A stretch of DNA of 64,000 nt from Allobosea sp. CS1GBMeth4 (GCF_900185715.1 NZ_FYAS01000007.1:62001-126000), one strand, 5' to 3'. Shown: positions 45,309-53,763, numbered from the stretch's first letter. Notes: generated from the sequence alone by a model not told the origin. Numbers and translations are program-made.

Positions 45309-47207
45309 GTCGCTCAGGGCCCGCAGGGCGTTGAGCACGACCGCGACGTCGATCGCTTCCTGGAGCAGCGCTCCCTGCACCGGGCTCAGCCATCCCAACG
45401 CCGCCATCACCATGCCGAGCAGCGACAGGCCGATTCCGGCGACCACGCTCTGCAGCGCGACCTCGCGGGCGCGCTGCGCCACCTTTACGGCAAGCGGAAG
45501 CCGGTCCAGCCGATCGATCAGCAGCACCATGTCGGCGGTCTCGGCCGAGGCGGCCGAACCATGCGTGCCGAGCGCGGCCCCGATGTCGGCGGCCGCCAGC
45601 GCGGGGGCGTCGTTGACGCCGTCTCCGACCATCAGGACCGGTCCGTGCCGCCGTTCCGCCTCGACGATCGCGACCTTGTCGGCCGCGGACTGGTCGGCCA
45701 GGACGGCATCGAACGGCAGCCCCGCAGCCATCGCCGCCGCAATCTTCCTCTGGTCGCCGGTCGCCAGCACGACGCGTTCGACGCCGAGGGCGCGGAGCTC
45801 GCCGAGCACGTCGACCGCGCCGTCGCGCAAGCGGTCGGACAGCACGATGCGGCCGGCGAACCTGCCGTCGATCGCGACGACGACGACCGGCGCCCCGTCG
45901 GGGACGGGCGTCTGGCCAGCCAGCTCCGGAAGCGCGATCCGGCTCGCGACGAAATTCCAGCCGCCGAGCACGACATGGTGCGCTCCGACCCGGCCAGAGA
46001 TTCCTTCCCCGGCCGTTTCCCTCACTGCGTCGGGAACGGCGAGGGCGAGGCCGCGGTCGTTCGCGCCGTCGACCAGGGCGCGGGCGGCGACATGGGGCGA
46101 CGCCTGGTCGAGAGAGGCGGCGAGCTGCAACAGCGCGCCTTCATCGCAAACGGGCGGGTCGGCCAGGACGATGCCGGCGAGGCGCAGGCGGCCCTCGGTC
46201 AGGGTTCCGGTCTTGTCGAGCACGATGCCGCGAATTGCGGCGAGGCCCTCGATGACCTGCGCGCCCTTGATCAGGACGCCGTGCCGGGCGGCGCGCGACA
46301 TGCCGGCGACGAGCGCGACCGGCACCGCGAGCAGTAGCGGGCACGGCGTGGCGATGACCAGCACGGCGACGGCCCGGACGGCCTCGCCGCTGAGGAGCCA
46401 GGCCAGGCCCGCGAGGGCGAGGGTGACCGCGAGGAATCCCAGCGCATAGCGGTCGGCGAGCCGCGACATCGGCGCCTTGGAGCGCTGCGCGGCCTCGACC
46501 AGGCGCACGATGCCGGCATAGACGCTGTCTTCCGCGGCATGCGAGGCGACGAGCTCGAAGGCCTCGCCGAGATTGACCGCTCCGCTCGCGACCTCCGCGC
46601 CGACCTCGCGACGGACCGGCAGCGATTCGCCGGTCAGCGCCGACATGTCGAGTTGTGCGATGCCCTTCACCACGACCCCGTCGACGGGGGTGATGTCGCC
46701 TTGCCTGATCAGGAGCCGGTCGGACGGAACGACGCTTTCCGCCGGAATCTCGCGCAACCCGTCGGGGTCGAAGCGCATGGCGCGAAGCGGGCGGCGCGCG
46801 AGCAGCGCGGTCATGTCCCGCTGCGCCCGTCCCTCGGCGAAAGCCTCGAGATGCTGCCCGCCGGCATACATCAGCGCGACGATCGCGGCTGCCAGGCTCT
46901 CGCCGACGACGAGGGCTGCGCTCATCGACAGCGCCGCGGCGAGATCGAGCCCGAACTCGCCGCGGCGCAGGCTGACGACGATGTCGATGGCCAGCTTGGC
47001 GAGGACAGGCAGCGTCGCCGCCATCCAGGCCAGGTTCGCCGCCTCGTTCGCGCCGGCCAGGTGCAGGCCCAGCCCGAGCGGCAGGCCGGCGAGCGGTGCC
47101 GCGACGATTCCGCGCTTGCTCAAGCCGCGGAATCGGGCGGCCGCCTCCGGAGCAGTCCCGTTCCTCGATCGAGCGGACGGGGCCCGGGGCGGCGGTGCGC
47201 CGGTCAC
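45306..47207 (-). CDS. Heavy-metal-type P-type ATPase without metal-binding domain
   Basis: A 633-residue P1B-type ATPase. It has the actuator motif TGES (192-195), the intramembrane TPCPL motif with C289, where CPC or CPH is more common, the phosphorylated D331 in DKTGTLTEG and GDGVNDAPAL near residue 530. No N-terminal heavy-metal-associated domain. Start is GTG at 47207, overlapping the phasin stop as GTGA. The transported ion cannot be fixed; its position downstream of a phasin and opposite a PHA synthase gene is typical for rhizobial low-oxygen clusters. Stop codon supplied by a repeat. Confidence 0.9.
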   Translation of the reverse strand: MTGAPPPRAPSARSRNGTAPEAAARFRGLSKRGIVAAPLAGLPLGLGLHLAGANEAANLAWMAATLPVLAKLAIDIVVSLRRGEFGLDLAAALSMSAALVVGESLAAAIVALMYAGGQHLEAFAEGRAQRDMTALLARRPLRAMRFDPDGLREIPAESVVPSDRLLIRQGDITPVDGVVVKGIAQLDMSALTGESLPVRREVGAEVASGAVNLGEAFELVASHAAEDSVYAGIVRLVEAAQRSKAPMSRLADRYALGFLAVTLALAGLAWLLSGEAVRAVAVLVIATPCPLLLAVPVALVAGMSRAARHGVLIKGAQVIEGLAAIRGIVLDKTGTLTEGRLRLAGIVLADPPVCDEGALLQLAASLDQASPHVAARALVDGANDRGLALAVPDAVRETAGEGISGRVGAHHVVLGGWNFVASRIALPELAGQTPVPDGAPVVVVAIDGRFAGRIVLSDRLRDGAVDVLGELRALGVERVVLATGDQRKIAAAMAAGLPFDAVLADQSAADKVAIVEAERRHGPVLMVGDGVNDAPALAAADIGAALGTHGSAASAETADMVLLIDRLDRLPLAVKVAQRAREVALQSVVAGIGLSLLGMVMAALGWLSPVQGALLQEAIDVAVVLNALRALSD

Positions 47208-47593
47208 GCCGCCAGCTTGTCCTTGTCGGTCGCCGCGGCAGCCAGGTCGGCACCGGCCGCCGACAGCGAGGCGATGTTCCTGCGGATGGCCTCTGAGAGC
47301 TGGCCCGCTTCATCCGCGTAGTCCCGGGTGACCCGCTCGCCGAATTGGCGCTGCAGATCCACGGCCTCGCCGAGCTCCTGGCAACGGCCGAGGCTGCGGC
47401 AGAGTTCCGCCTGGGCCTCCAGGCGCCGGCTGGCGAAGCTCAGCAGTTCCGAGGCCATCGCCCAGTAAGCCTCGGCGATCACTTGTGGGATCGCGGCCGC
47501 GGCCCTGAGCTGCGACTGGGTGGTGCGGGCGATCGTGTCCAGACCGGCGGCCGCGCCCGCCGCCGCCTGCCGCGTCGACTTGGTCTTTCTCAT
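47204..47593 (-). CDS. Phasin family protein
   Basis: A 129-residue helical protein of the phasin type: ARTTQSQLRAAAAIPQVIAEAYW, first 20 residues of the long amphipathic segment, then ASELLSFASRRLEAQAELCR. Phasins coat polyhydroxyalkanoate granules. The start at 47593 follows GGGAGGCGGAG. Coupled to the ATPase gene by a four-base overlap, and divergent from the PHA synthase gene, with one FixK box between. Confidence 0.85.
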   Translation of the reverse strand: MRKTKSTRQAAAGAAAGLDTIARTTQSQLRAAAAIPQVIAEAYWAMASELLSFASRRLEAQAELCRSLGRCQELGEAVDLQRQFGERVTRDYADEAGQLSEAIRRNIASLSAAGADLAAAATDKDKLAA

Positions 47594-47676
47594 CTCCGCC
47601 TCCCTGCGATGGCGAATGTCCGATGATCTATCCAGGCTGCACGAAGCACAATGGCCGCCCTGCACACCGTCTCGCC

Positions 47677-47690
47677 TTGATGCACGTCAA
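47677..47690. promoter_or_regulatory. FNR/FixK box between phasin and PHA synthase genes
   Basis: TTGAT-GCAC-GTCAA matches nine of ten positions of TTGAT-N4-ATCAA. It is 59 bases from the PHA synthase start (47750) and 83 from the phasin start (47593), so it could serve both directions. Confidence 0.65.
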
Positions 47691-47749
47691 CGCGACCACC
47701 GGGACCGCGGCGCATGCTTTGCCGATCGTTCGGGCCGCACGGAACCGCC

Positions 47750-49546
47750 ATGACCACCGCAACTTCGGAACGGACCATCTTCGCGCCGGCCGGGCAGGCC
47801 GCGCCGGCCGCGCTACCGGCGGAGCTGCGGCGCCCTCCGCTGGAGGCGGACGGCGGCGAGCCGCGCGCGGACCAGTTGCTGCATGCGGCGATCGGCCGTT
47901 CCTTCGCCGGCTTCTCGCCGATGGGCCTCGCCGAGGCCTGGTACGACTGGGCCCTCCACATGGCCGTCTCGCCGGGGCGGATCACCGAGCTCGCGCGCCA
48001 GGGACTGAAGGAGGTGGTGCGCCTGGGCGAGCTGGCTGCGAGCACCAACGCCAGCGTCTGCGCGCCCTGCGAACGCTCCCTGCCGCAGGACAAGCGTTTT
48101 CGCCATCCCTCCTGGCAGAAATGGCCCTACGCGCTCTACGCCGAAAGCCTGCTGGCGGCGGAGCGTCTCTGGGACGAGGCGACCCGCGACGTCCACGGCG
48201 CCACGGCGCACCATCTCGCCCAGCTCAATTTCGTCGGCAGGCAGACGCTCGATCTGCTGGCGCCGTCGAACTGGCCCTGGAGCAATCCCGAAGTTGTGGA
48301 GGCGACCGTCCGGGAACATGGCTTCAATCTGCTCCGCGGCGCCGCCTTCGCGCTCGAGGACGCCGCGCATCTGGCACGACACGAGGGGCCGCCGGAGGTG
48401 CGGCGCTTCCGGCCCGGCAAGGATGTCGCGCTGACTCCGGGAAAGGTGGTTCACCGCACCCCGCTGGCGGAGATCATCCAGTATTCGCCTTCCACCGAAA
48501 CGGTGCAGGCCGAGCCCGTGCTGATCGTCCCTGCCTGGATCATGAAGTACTATATCCTCGACCTGCGTCCGGAGAACTCGCTGATCCGGCATCTGGTCGA
48601 CCAGGGCTTCACGGTCTTCGTCGTCTCGTGGAAGAATCCCGGCATCGAGGATCGCGATCTCGCGCTCGACGATTATCGCCGTGCCGGCGTCCTGCCGGCG
48701 ATCGCGGCGGCGCTGGCGGCGACCGGCGCCAGCCGGCTGCACGCCGTCGGCTATTGCATCGGCGGCACCTTGCTCGCGCTCACGGCCGCGGCGATGGCGC
48801 GCGATCTCGACGGCCGCCTGGCGAGCCTGACCTTCCTCGCCGCCCAGGTCGATTTCCGCGAGGCCGGCGAGCTCCGCCTCTTCATCGACGAGAGCCAGCT
48901 CGCCATCCTCGACGACATCATGGCGGAGGACGGCGTGCTCGAGGCGGCGCGCATGGCCGGGACCTTCCACCTGCTGCGCTCGAACGATCTGATCTGGTCG
49001 CGGATGGTCCGTACCTATCTGCTCGGGAAGCGCGAGGAGATGACCGACATCGCGGCCTGGTCCGCCGATGCGACCCGCATGCCGGCGCGCATGCATTCAG
49101 AATATCTGCGCGCCTTCTATCTGAACAACGACCTGGCCGAGGGGCGCTTTCGGGTCGAGGGCGAGCCCGTGTCGCTGCGCGACATCCATATCCCCATCTT
49201 CGCGGTGGGGACCGAGCACGACCATGTCGCGCCCTGGCGCTCGGTCTACAAACTCCACCGGCTGGCCGATGCCGACGTGACGTTCGTGCTGGCGGACGCG
49301 GGTCATAATCGTGGTATCGTCGCGCCGCCGTCCCAGGCCGATCGCCATTTCAACATCGGCACCATGCTGGCGCATGACCGGCACGTCACGGCGGAGCAAT
49401 GGCTGGCTGGGGCCACGCTCCGCAAAGGTTCGTGGTGGCCGGCCTGGTTCGGCTGGCTCGCCGGCCAGTCGAGCGGAACCGTCCCGGCGCGGGACGTCGC
49501 GGATCGTGGGCTCGGCGCGGCGCCAGGCCGCTATGTGCATGGCTGA
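47750..49546 (+). CDS. phaC: Polyhydroxyalkanoate synthase (class I-like)
   Basis: A 598-residue PHA synthase. The N-terminal PhaC domain is followed by an alpha/beta-hydrolase core with the lipase-box nucleophile C336 in GYCIGG, the acidic residue in VGTEHDHVAPW and the histidine in ADAGHNRG. It polymerises hydroxyacyl-CoA into storage granules. The N-terminal extension and the C-terminal insert (GSWWPAWFGWLAG) are typical of the variant found in stress clusters of rhizobia, so it may be an accessory rather than the main synthase. Start at 47750; an upstream in-frame ATG at 47714 is less likely. Confidence 0.92.
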   Translation: MTTATSERTIFAPAGQAAPAALPAELRRPPLEADGGEPRADQLLHAAIGRSFAGFSPMGLAEAWYDWALHMAVSPGRITELARQGLKEVVRLGELAASTNASVCAPCERSLPQDKRFRHPSWQKWPYALYAESLLAAERLWDEATRDVHGATAHHLAQLNFVGRQTLDLLAPSNWPWSNPEVVEATVREHGFNLLRGAAFALEDAAHLARHEGPPEVRRFRPGKDVALTPGKVVHRTPLAEIIQYSPSTETVQAEPVLIVPAWIMKYYILDLRPENSLIRHLVDQGFTVFVVSWKNPGIEDRDLALDDYRRAGVLPAIAAALAATGASRLHAVGYCIGGTLLALTAAAMARDLDGRLASLTFLAAQVDFREAGELRLFIDESQLAILDDIMAEDGVLEAARMAGTFHLLRSNDLIWSRMVRTYLLGKREEMTDIAAWSADATRMPARMHSEYLRAFYLNNDLAEGRFRVEGEPVSLRDIHIPIFAVGTEHDHVAPWRSVYKLHRLADADVTFVLADAGHNRGIVAPPSQADRHFNIGTMLAHDRHVTAEQWLAGATLRKGSWWPAWFGWLAGQSSGTVPARDVADRGLGAAPGRYVHG

Positions 49547-49558
49547 CGCGGCCTCCGC

Positions 49559-49572
49559 TTGATCTCGCGCAA
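49559..49572 (+). promoter_or_regulatory. FNR/FixK box before third universal stress gene
   Basis: TTGAT-CTCG-CGCAA fits the FixK2 pattern TTGA-N6-GCAA exactly and eight of ten positions of TTGAT-N4-ATCAA. It lies 52 bases before the start at 49625. Confidence 0.55.
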
Positions 49573-49624
49573 TGACCGGCGCCGGCTTTGGCGCACCATG
49601 TCGACGCATTGACAGGAGGAAGAC

Positions 49625-50464
49625 ATGCTGACCGGCATCAAGAGCGTTTTCGTCGCGATCACCGAGGAGGGACGGCATGAGCCCAACGCGGCGCTCGGCT
49701 ATGCGCTCTCCCTCGCCAAGGCGGCGAATGCGCATCTGACCCTGGAGGCCGCCGCGGCGCGTTATGCGATCCCGTATTCGCTGATCGACGATTTCGGCCA
49801 GGCGCTGATCTCGTCGGAGAACCGGCGGATCGCCGAGCTGGCGGAGGCCGTCGCGAGCGCGGCCCGATCGGAGGCCGACTTCGCCGGCGTGGTCGCCACG
49901 GTCGAGTCGGAGCAGGCCCATTTCGGCGAAATGCGCGACCGGCTGGTCAGCCGCGCCCGCGTCGCCGACATCACGGTGCTGGATTCCGAGCCTTCCGCCG
50001 CCGAGATCGATCGCGGCCTGATCGAGGCCGTCCTGTTCGACAGCGGCCGGCCGGTGATCCTCGTGCCGCCGAACCGCGCCAGCTTCGACGCCCGTCACGT
50101 GCTGATCGCCTGGGACGGCGGTGCCTGCGCCGCCCGGGCCGTCGCGGATGCTCTTCCCATCCTGAGAGCCGCGGAGACGGTCGAGATCCTCTCGGTCTCC
50201 GGCGAAAAGGATCTCGCCAGCACGGTGCCGGGCGCCGATCTCGCACCGCATCTGGCGCGGCACGGCATCAAGGTCACGGTCAATCTCGAGGGCGTCGGCG
50301 CCCGCAATGTCGCCGAGGTGATCAGGTCGCATGCGGCAGGCATCGGGGCGGGGCTGATCGTCGCCGGCGCCTATCGGCATTCTCGTCTGCGCGAATTTCT
50401 GCTCGGCGGGGTGACGCAGTCGCTGCTGAAGGAATGCAGCCTGCCGCTTCTGCTCTCGCACTGA
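49625..50464 (+). CDS. Universal stress protein, tandem UspA domains
   Basis: A 279-residue protein with two UspA-like halves. The first begins KSVFVAITEEGRHEPN; the second begins RHVLIAWDGGACAARAVADA and ends VAGAYRHSRLREFLLGGVT with a conserved HSR loop. ACAGGAGGAAGAC gives a strong ribosome binding site. Followed after 61 bases by the alcohol dehydrogenase, probably in one operon. Confidence 0.9.
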   Translation: MLTGIKSVFVAITEEGRHEPNAALGYALSLAKAANAHLTLEAAAARYAIPYSLIDDFGQALISSENRRIAELAEAVASAARSEADFAGVVATVESEQAHFGEMRDRLVSRARVADITVLDSEPSAAEIDRGLIEAVLFDSGRPVILVPPNRASFDARHVLIAWDGGACAARAVADALPILRAAETVEILSVSGEKDLASTVPGADLAPHLARHGIKVTVNLEGVGARNVAEVIRSHAAGIGAGLIVAGAYRHSRLREFLLGGVTQSLLKECSLPLLLSH

Positions 50465-50525
50465 GGCCTGATGGGCCGGGGTGGCGCCCGGCTGCGGGTG
50501 CCCCGCGCCGGCGAGGGAGCGAGGC

Positions 50526-51509
50526 ATGAGAGCGATGGTCCTGCACGCTGTCGGCCGGCCGCTCGTCGCGGAGGAGCGGCCTGATCCGCTGCCTGCGCCG
50601 GGCGAGGTGCGGCTGCGCGTCGAAGCCTGCGCCGTCTGCCGGACCGACCTCCACGTCGTCGACGGCGATCTGGGCGATCCCGGGCGCCCGCTCGTGCCGG
50701 GGCACGAGATCGTCGGCATCGTCGACCGGCTCGGGGCAGGGGTGACGACGCCCGCGCTCGGGACCCGCGTCGGCGCCGCCTGGCTCGGACGGGCTTGTGG
50801 CAGATGTCCCTACTGTGCCGGTGGCGCCGAGAACCTCTGCGACGCACCCGAGTTCACCGGCTACACCCGCGACGGCGGCTTCGCGACGCATGTGCTCGTC
50901 GATGCCGCCTATGCCTATCCTCTCCCGCAGGTCGAGAATCCGGTCGAGGCGGCGCCTCTGATGTGCGCCGGCCTGATCGGCTGGCGGGCCCTGCGGATGG
51001 CGGGCGAGGGGCGGCGCATCGGCCTCTACGGCTTCGGCGCCGCCGCGCATATCCTGGCGCAGATCTGCCGCTGGCAGGGACGCGAGGTCTACGCCTTCAC
51101 CACGCCCGGCGACGTGGCGGCGCAGGCCCATGCCCTGTCTCTCGGCGCGTGCTGGGCGGGCGGGTCCGACGTCGCGCCTCCGGTTGCGCTCGACGCCGCC
51201 ATCATCTTCGCGCCGGTCGGGGCTCTGGTTCCCAAGGCGCTCGCTGCCGTCCGCAAGGGCGGATGCGTGGTCTGCGGCGGCATCCATATGAGCGATATCC
51301 CGCGGTTCCGGTACGGGCTGCTCTGGGGCGAGCGCCGCGTCGTGTCGGTGGCGAACCTCACCCGCGCCGATGCCGTCGAGTTTCTTGCGATTGCGCCACG
51401 CGCCGGCGTGAGGACGACGACGCATGTCTATCGGCTCGAGGAGGCCGATCGGGCCTTGGCGGATCTGCGTGCCGGCCGCTTTCAGGGAGCGGCCGTCCTG
51501 GTACCATGA
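50526..51509 (+). CDS. Zinc-dependent alcohol dehydrogenase
   Basis: A 327-residue MDR-type dehydrogenase. Catalytic zinc ligands are C38, H60 and E61 (CAVCRTD, PGHE); the structural zinc site is C91, C94, C97 and C105. The cofactor region reads GLYGFGAAAH. It resembles the AdhA-like bacterial alcohol dehydrogenases often found in low-oxygen stress clusters, where they reoxidise NADH. The start at 50526 follows AGGGAGCGAGGC. Its stop overlaps the NUDIX start as ATGA. Confidence 0.92.
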   Translation: MRAMVLHAVGRPLVAEERPDPLPAPGEVRLRVEACAVCRTDLHVVDGDLGDPGRPLVPGHEIVGIVDRLGAGVTTPALGTRVGAAWLGRACGRCPYCAGGAENLCDAPEFTGYTRDGGFATHVLVDAAYAYPLPQVENPVEAAPLMCAGLIGWRALRMAGEGRRIGLYGFGAAAHILAQICRWQGREVYAFTTPGDVAAQAHALSLGACWAGGSDVAPPVALDAAIIFAPVGALVPKALAAVRKGGCVVCGGIHMSDIPRFRYGLLWGERRVVSVANLTRADAVEFLAIAPRAGVRTTTHVYRLEEADRALADLRAGRFQGAAVLVP

Positions 51510-52027
51510 CGTTCCGTTCGCGGCGACACGCGCTCGCCGACCAGGCGGCGGAGGCGGCCATGGCTTCGATCAGCGCCGGCATTCTGATGTACCAGCTGAG
51601 GGGGCGGGAGCTCCATGTGCTTCTCGTGCACCCCGGCGGCCCGTTCTGGCGCCGCCGCGATCTCGGCGCGTGGTCGCTTCCGAAGGGCGAGCGCGGCCCG
51701 GGAGAGGCGAGCGAGGCCGCCGCCAGGCGTGAATTCGAAGAGGAGCTCGGCAGCGTCCCGTCGGGGCCGCTCCTTCCGCTCGGGAGCGTTCGCCAGCGCG
51801 GCGGCAAGACGGTCGAGGCCTTCGCCCTCGAGGGCGATTTCGATGTCGCGACGCATCGCTGCGCCAGCCGGTTCGAGCTCGAATGGCCCCCGCGCAGCGG
51901 GCGTCGCGAGACGTTTCCGGAGATCGACCGGGCTGCCTGGTTTTCGCTGTCCGAGGCGCGCGCGAAGCTCCTTCCCGGGCAGCGCCCTCTGCTCGACAGG
52001 CTCGAGGCGCTCTGTGGGGCGGGCTGA
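51506..52027 (+). CDS. NUDIX hydrolase
   Basis: A 173-residue NUDIX protein. The Nudix box reads GERGPGEASEAAARREFEEE with the following LG, matching G-x5-E-x7-RE-x2-EE-x-G. It starts SAGILMYQLRGRELHVLLVH, as in the diadenosine-polyphosphate or dNTP hydrolase branch. Two starts are possible: ATG 51506, overlapping the dehydrogenase stop, and ATG 51560 with GGAGG before it; I give the first. It hydrolyses a nucleoside diphosphate derivative of unknown identity. Confidence 0.88.
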   Translation: MTFRSRRHALADQAAEAAMASISAGILMYQLRGRELHVLLVHPGGPFWRRRDLGAWSLPKGERGPGEASEAAARREFEEELGSVPSGPLLPLGSVRQRGGKTVEAFALEGDFDVATHRCASRFELEWPPRSGRRETFPEIDRAAWFSLSEARAKLLPGQRPLLDRLEALCGAG

Positions 52028-52079
52028 GCGGCGGCTGACCATCTCGACGGCCTCGCGTGCCGAGCAAAGCCGCCCGGCG

Positions 52080-52093
52080 TTAACCTAGGTTAG
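52080..52093. promoter_or_regulatory. Candidate operator palindrome before second Crp/Fnr gene
   Basis: TAACCTAGGTTA at 52081-52092 is a perfect 12-base palindrome. With its flanks it reads TTAAC-CTAG-GTTAG, the size and half-site spacing of a Crp/Fnr site but with a different sequence. It lies 52 bases before the regulator start at 52145, so autoregulation is plausible. Confidence 0.45.
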
Positions 52094-52144
52094 TGACGGC
52101 GCGGCAGCGGCGCGCTTTGATGACTCTCCAACCTGGAGGCTTGC

Positions 52145-52849
52145 ATGGATGCCGTCACGTTGGGGGGAGAGACCGCTCGTCACAATTTGCATCACCATCA
52201 CCCATTGGAGCAGCATCCTTCGCCGGAAGGCCGTCTCCATACCGGCGGCACCCGGGTGAATCTCGCGCCCGGCGCGACGCTGAACCCCGACGACATCTTT
52301 TTTCCCGTCGATGCCGTGGTCGCGCTCAGCATGACGCGCGACCAGGCCCGGTTCCAGATCGGTTTTGCGCGTAACAGCGACGTGGTCGGTATCCATCGGC
52401 TGCTCCTGCCCAGCTTCCCCCCGATCGCCGCCCGCGTCCTGAGCGGGGGAGTGGCGATCCGCGTTCCGGCCGAGGCGATTTCCCGTGCGGTCAGGGCAGA
52501 TCGCTCGCTGAACGAGCGGTTGCTGAGCTATGCCTTCCGTTCCACGGCCGGCTTCCTGGCGGAAGCGGCGGCGAGCGCGGCGCTCATGATCGAACAGAGG
52601 GTGGCGCGCTGGATCGCCCACTATCGCGACGCCGTGCAGCGCGACGATCTCGCGATCACCCATCGGGAGCTAGCGGATCTGCTGGGGGTGCGCCGCTCGG
52701 GCGTGACGGTGGCGCTGCACCTGCTCGAAGGCGAGCGCATGATCCGTTCCCGCCGCGGGCGGTTGCAGATCCTCGACCGCGACAGGCTTGTCGCGATGGG
52801 GCGTTGCGACGCCGCAGCCGCTTGGGGAAGGCGCGCCGATGCAGCTTGA
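52145..52849 (+). CDS. Crp/Fnr family transcriptional regulator
   Basis: A 234-residue regulator. The C-terminal winged helix is clear (ITHRELADLLGVRRSGVTVALHLL, first 20 residues of the HTH). The N-terminal beta domain is weakly conserved and no FNR-type cysteines are seen; a His-rich stretch (HNLHHHHP) lies near residue 15. The RRSGVT recognition helix differs from the ETVSR of FixK, so it should not read the same boxes. TGGAGGCTTGC precedes the ATG. The small gene at 52839 overlaps its end. Confidence 0.85.
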   Translation: MDAVTLGGETARHNLHHHHPLEQHPSPEGRLHTGGTRVNLAPGATLNPDDIFFPVDAVVALSMTRDQARFQIGFARNSDVVGIHRLLLPSFPPIAARVLSGGVAIRVPAEAISRAVRADRSLNERLLSYAFRSTAGFLAEAAASAALMIEQRVARWIAHYRDAVQRDDLAITHRELADLLGVRRSGVTVALHLLEGERMIRSRRGRLQILDRDRLVAMGRCDAAAAWGRRADAA

Positions 52850-53171
52850 CGGTCGACATGCCACGGAAAGGCAGGCGCAGGACGGGCGCCTCACCATCGT
52901 GCCCTGGTACGAACCCGCCGACTTTGCCGAAATCCGCGGAGCGCCGGCGAACGATGTCGGGGACCGCGACTACGATCGCTGGCGCGGCCAGGCGATGCAG
53001 GCGATCGAGCGGCTGCTGCGGGCGGGGCGGGCGCTCGAGATCGTCACGGTCCGGCCCGCCGACTATCGGGCCTGGCTCGCCTTGCATGTCGGCCTGGACA
53101 GCCTTGAAGCGCGGCAACGCTTCGTGTGCGAGCTGGCGGCTCGCCGGCCAGATCATCCAGTCCTGTCCTGA
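52839..53171 (+). CDS. Hypothetical protein, 110 residues
   Basis: Not recognised. Starts inside the end of the Crp/Fnr-type gene (11-base overlap), preceded by GGGGAAGG, so it is probably co-transcribed with it. Soluble, with LTIVPWYEPADFAEIRG near the N-terminus and a helical C-terminal part (ALEIVTVRPADYRAWLALHV). No known motif. Confidence 0.65.
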   Translation: MQLDGRHATERQAQDGRLTIVPWYEPADFAEIRGAPANDVGDRDYDRWRGQAMQAIERLLRAGRALEIVTVRPADYRAWLALHVGLDSLEARQRFVCELAARRPDHPVLS

Positions 53172-53479
53172 GCGGCGCCGTGCCGGATGGCGCGCTCTCG
53201 GCGCCGCTGCCGGTCGGCCGCAGCGAGTTCGCTGATCGGCGCGGCTGTTCCGCCTGATCGGCCGGCCGCCGGAACCTTTCATCGGGCGGCTGGTTGAGGA
53301 TTCGTCCGTTGCCAGACTGTTTCCACCACCGGCCCGGTGTCCCCGAGGAGGCACCGGGTCGGTGGCTCTGTGCTCGCCAGGGAGCGGCCGCGTACCGATG
53401 CCGCCGGGCGAAGCCGGCCGGGGAACAGCGTTCCCGGCCATTCGTTGCCAAGGGAGGACCCCAGAACCCGGAGGCCGCG
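53172..53479. other. 308-base intergenic region with a strong hairpin
   Basis: No gene is seen. CCACCGGCCCGGTG at 53326-53339 pairs with CACCGGGTCGGTGG at 53352-53365 with one wobble, leaving a 12-base loop. No run of T follows, so an intrinsic terminator is uncertain; it may end the upstream transcript or be part of the leader of the DUF2171 gene. Confidence 0.5.
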
Positions 53480-53719
53480 ATGATGCATGTGCAGGATATC
53501 CGCGAAGGCCTGGAGGTGATCGGCTCCGACGGCCGCCATGTCGGCACCGTCGATGCCCTCGTCGGGCAATTGCTCAAGCTCGACCGGACCGACCCGGCCG
53601 CCGGCGGTACCCACCATTTCCTCGACATCGGCCTGATCGCCGACGTCGACGACGGGGCCGTCAAGCTTCTCGTCACGGCGGACGACGCCAAGCAGCGCTG
53701 GTCCGAGGAAAGCGCTTAG
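53480..53719 (+). CDS. DUF2171 domain protein
   Basis: A 79-residue protein with the DUF2171/PRC-barrel-like pattern EVIGSDGRHVGTVDAL, then LLKLDRTDPAAGGTHHFLDI and DDGAVKLLV. The two adjacent ATGs at 53480 and 53483 are both possible; GGAG lies just upstream. Such small proteins accompany stress genes in rhizobia, with unknown function. The TAG stop codon is the first three bases of a palindromic repeat. Confidence 0.85.
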   Translation: MMHVQDIREGLEVIGSDGRHVGTVDALVGQLLKLDRTDPAAGGTHHFLDIGLIADVDDGAVKLLVTADDAKQRWSEESA

Positions 53720-53763
53720 AGCCCGTTCCGATCGTATGGATTCAATCCGATCGGATCCGGCTC
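53717..53763. repeat. TAGAG palindromic repeat, copy C
   Basis: Begins TAGAGCCCGTTCCGATC, with TAG acting as the DUF2171 stop. Inner CCGATCG (53728-53734) pairs with CGATCGG (53748-53754), outer GAGCC (53719-53723) with GGCTC (53759-53763). One arm is identical to an arm of copy B, the other to an arm of copy A. Confidence 0.75.

Noticed and set aside
52116-52131. TTGATGACTCTCCAA as a FixK box before the second Crp/Fnr gene
   Set aside because: Only one half-site fits; the second half is displaced by one base and it lies too close to the ribosome binding site.
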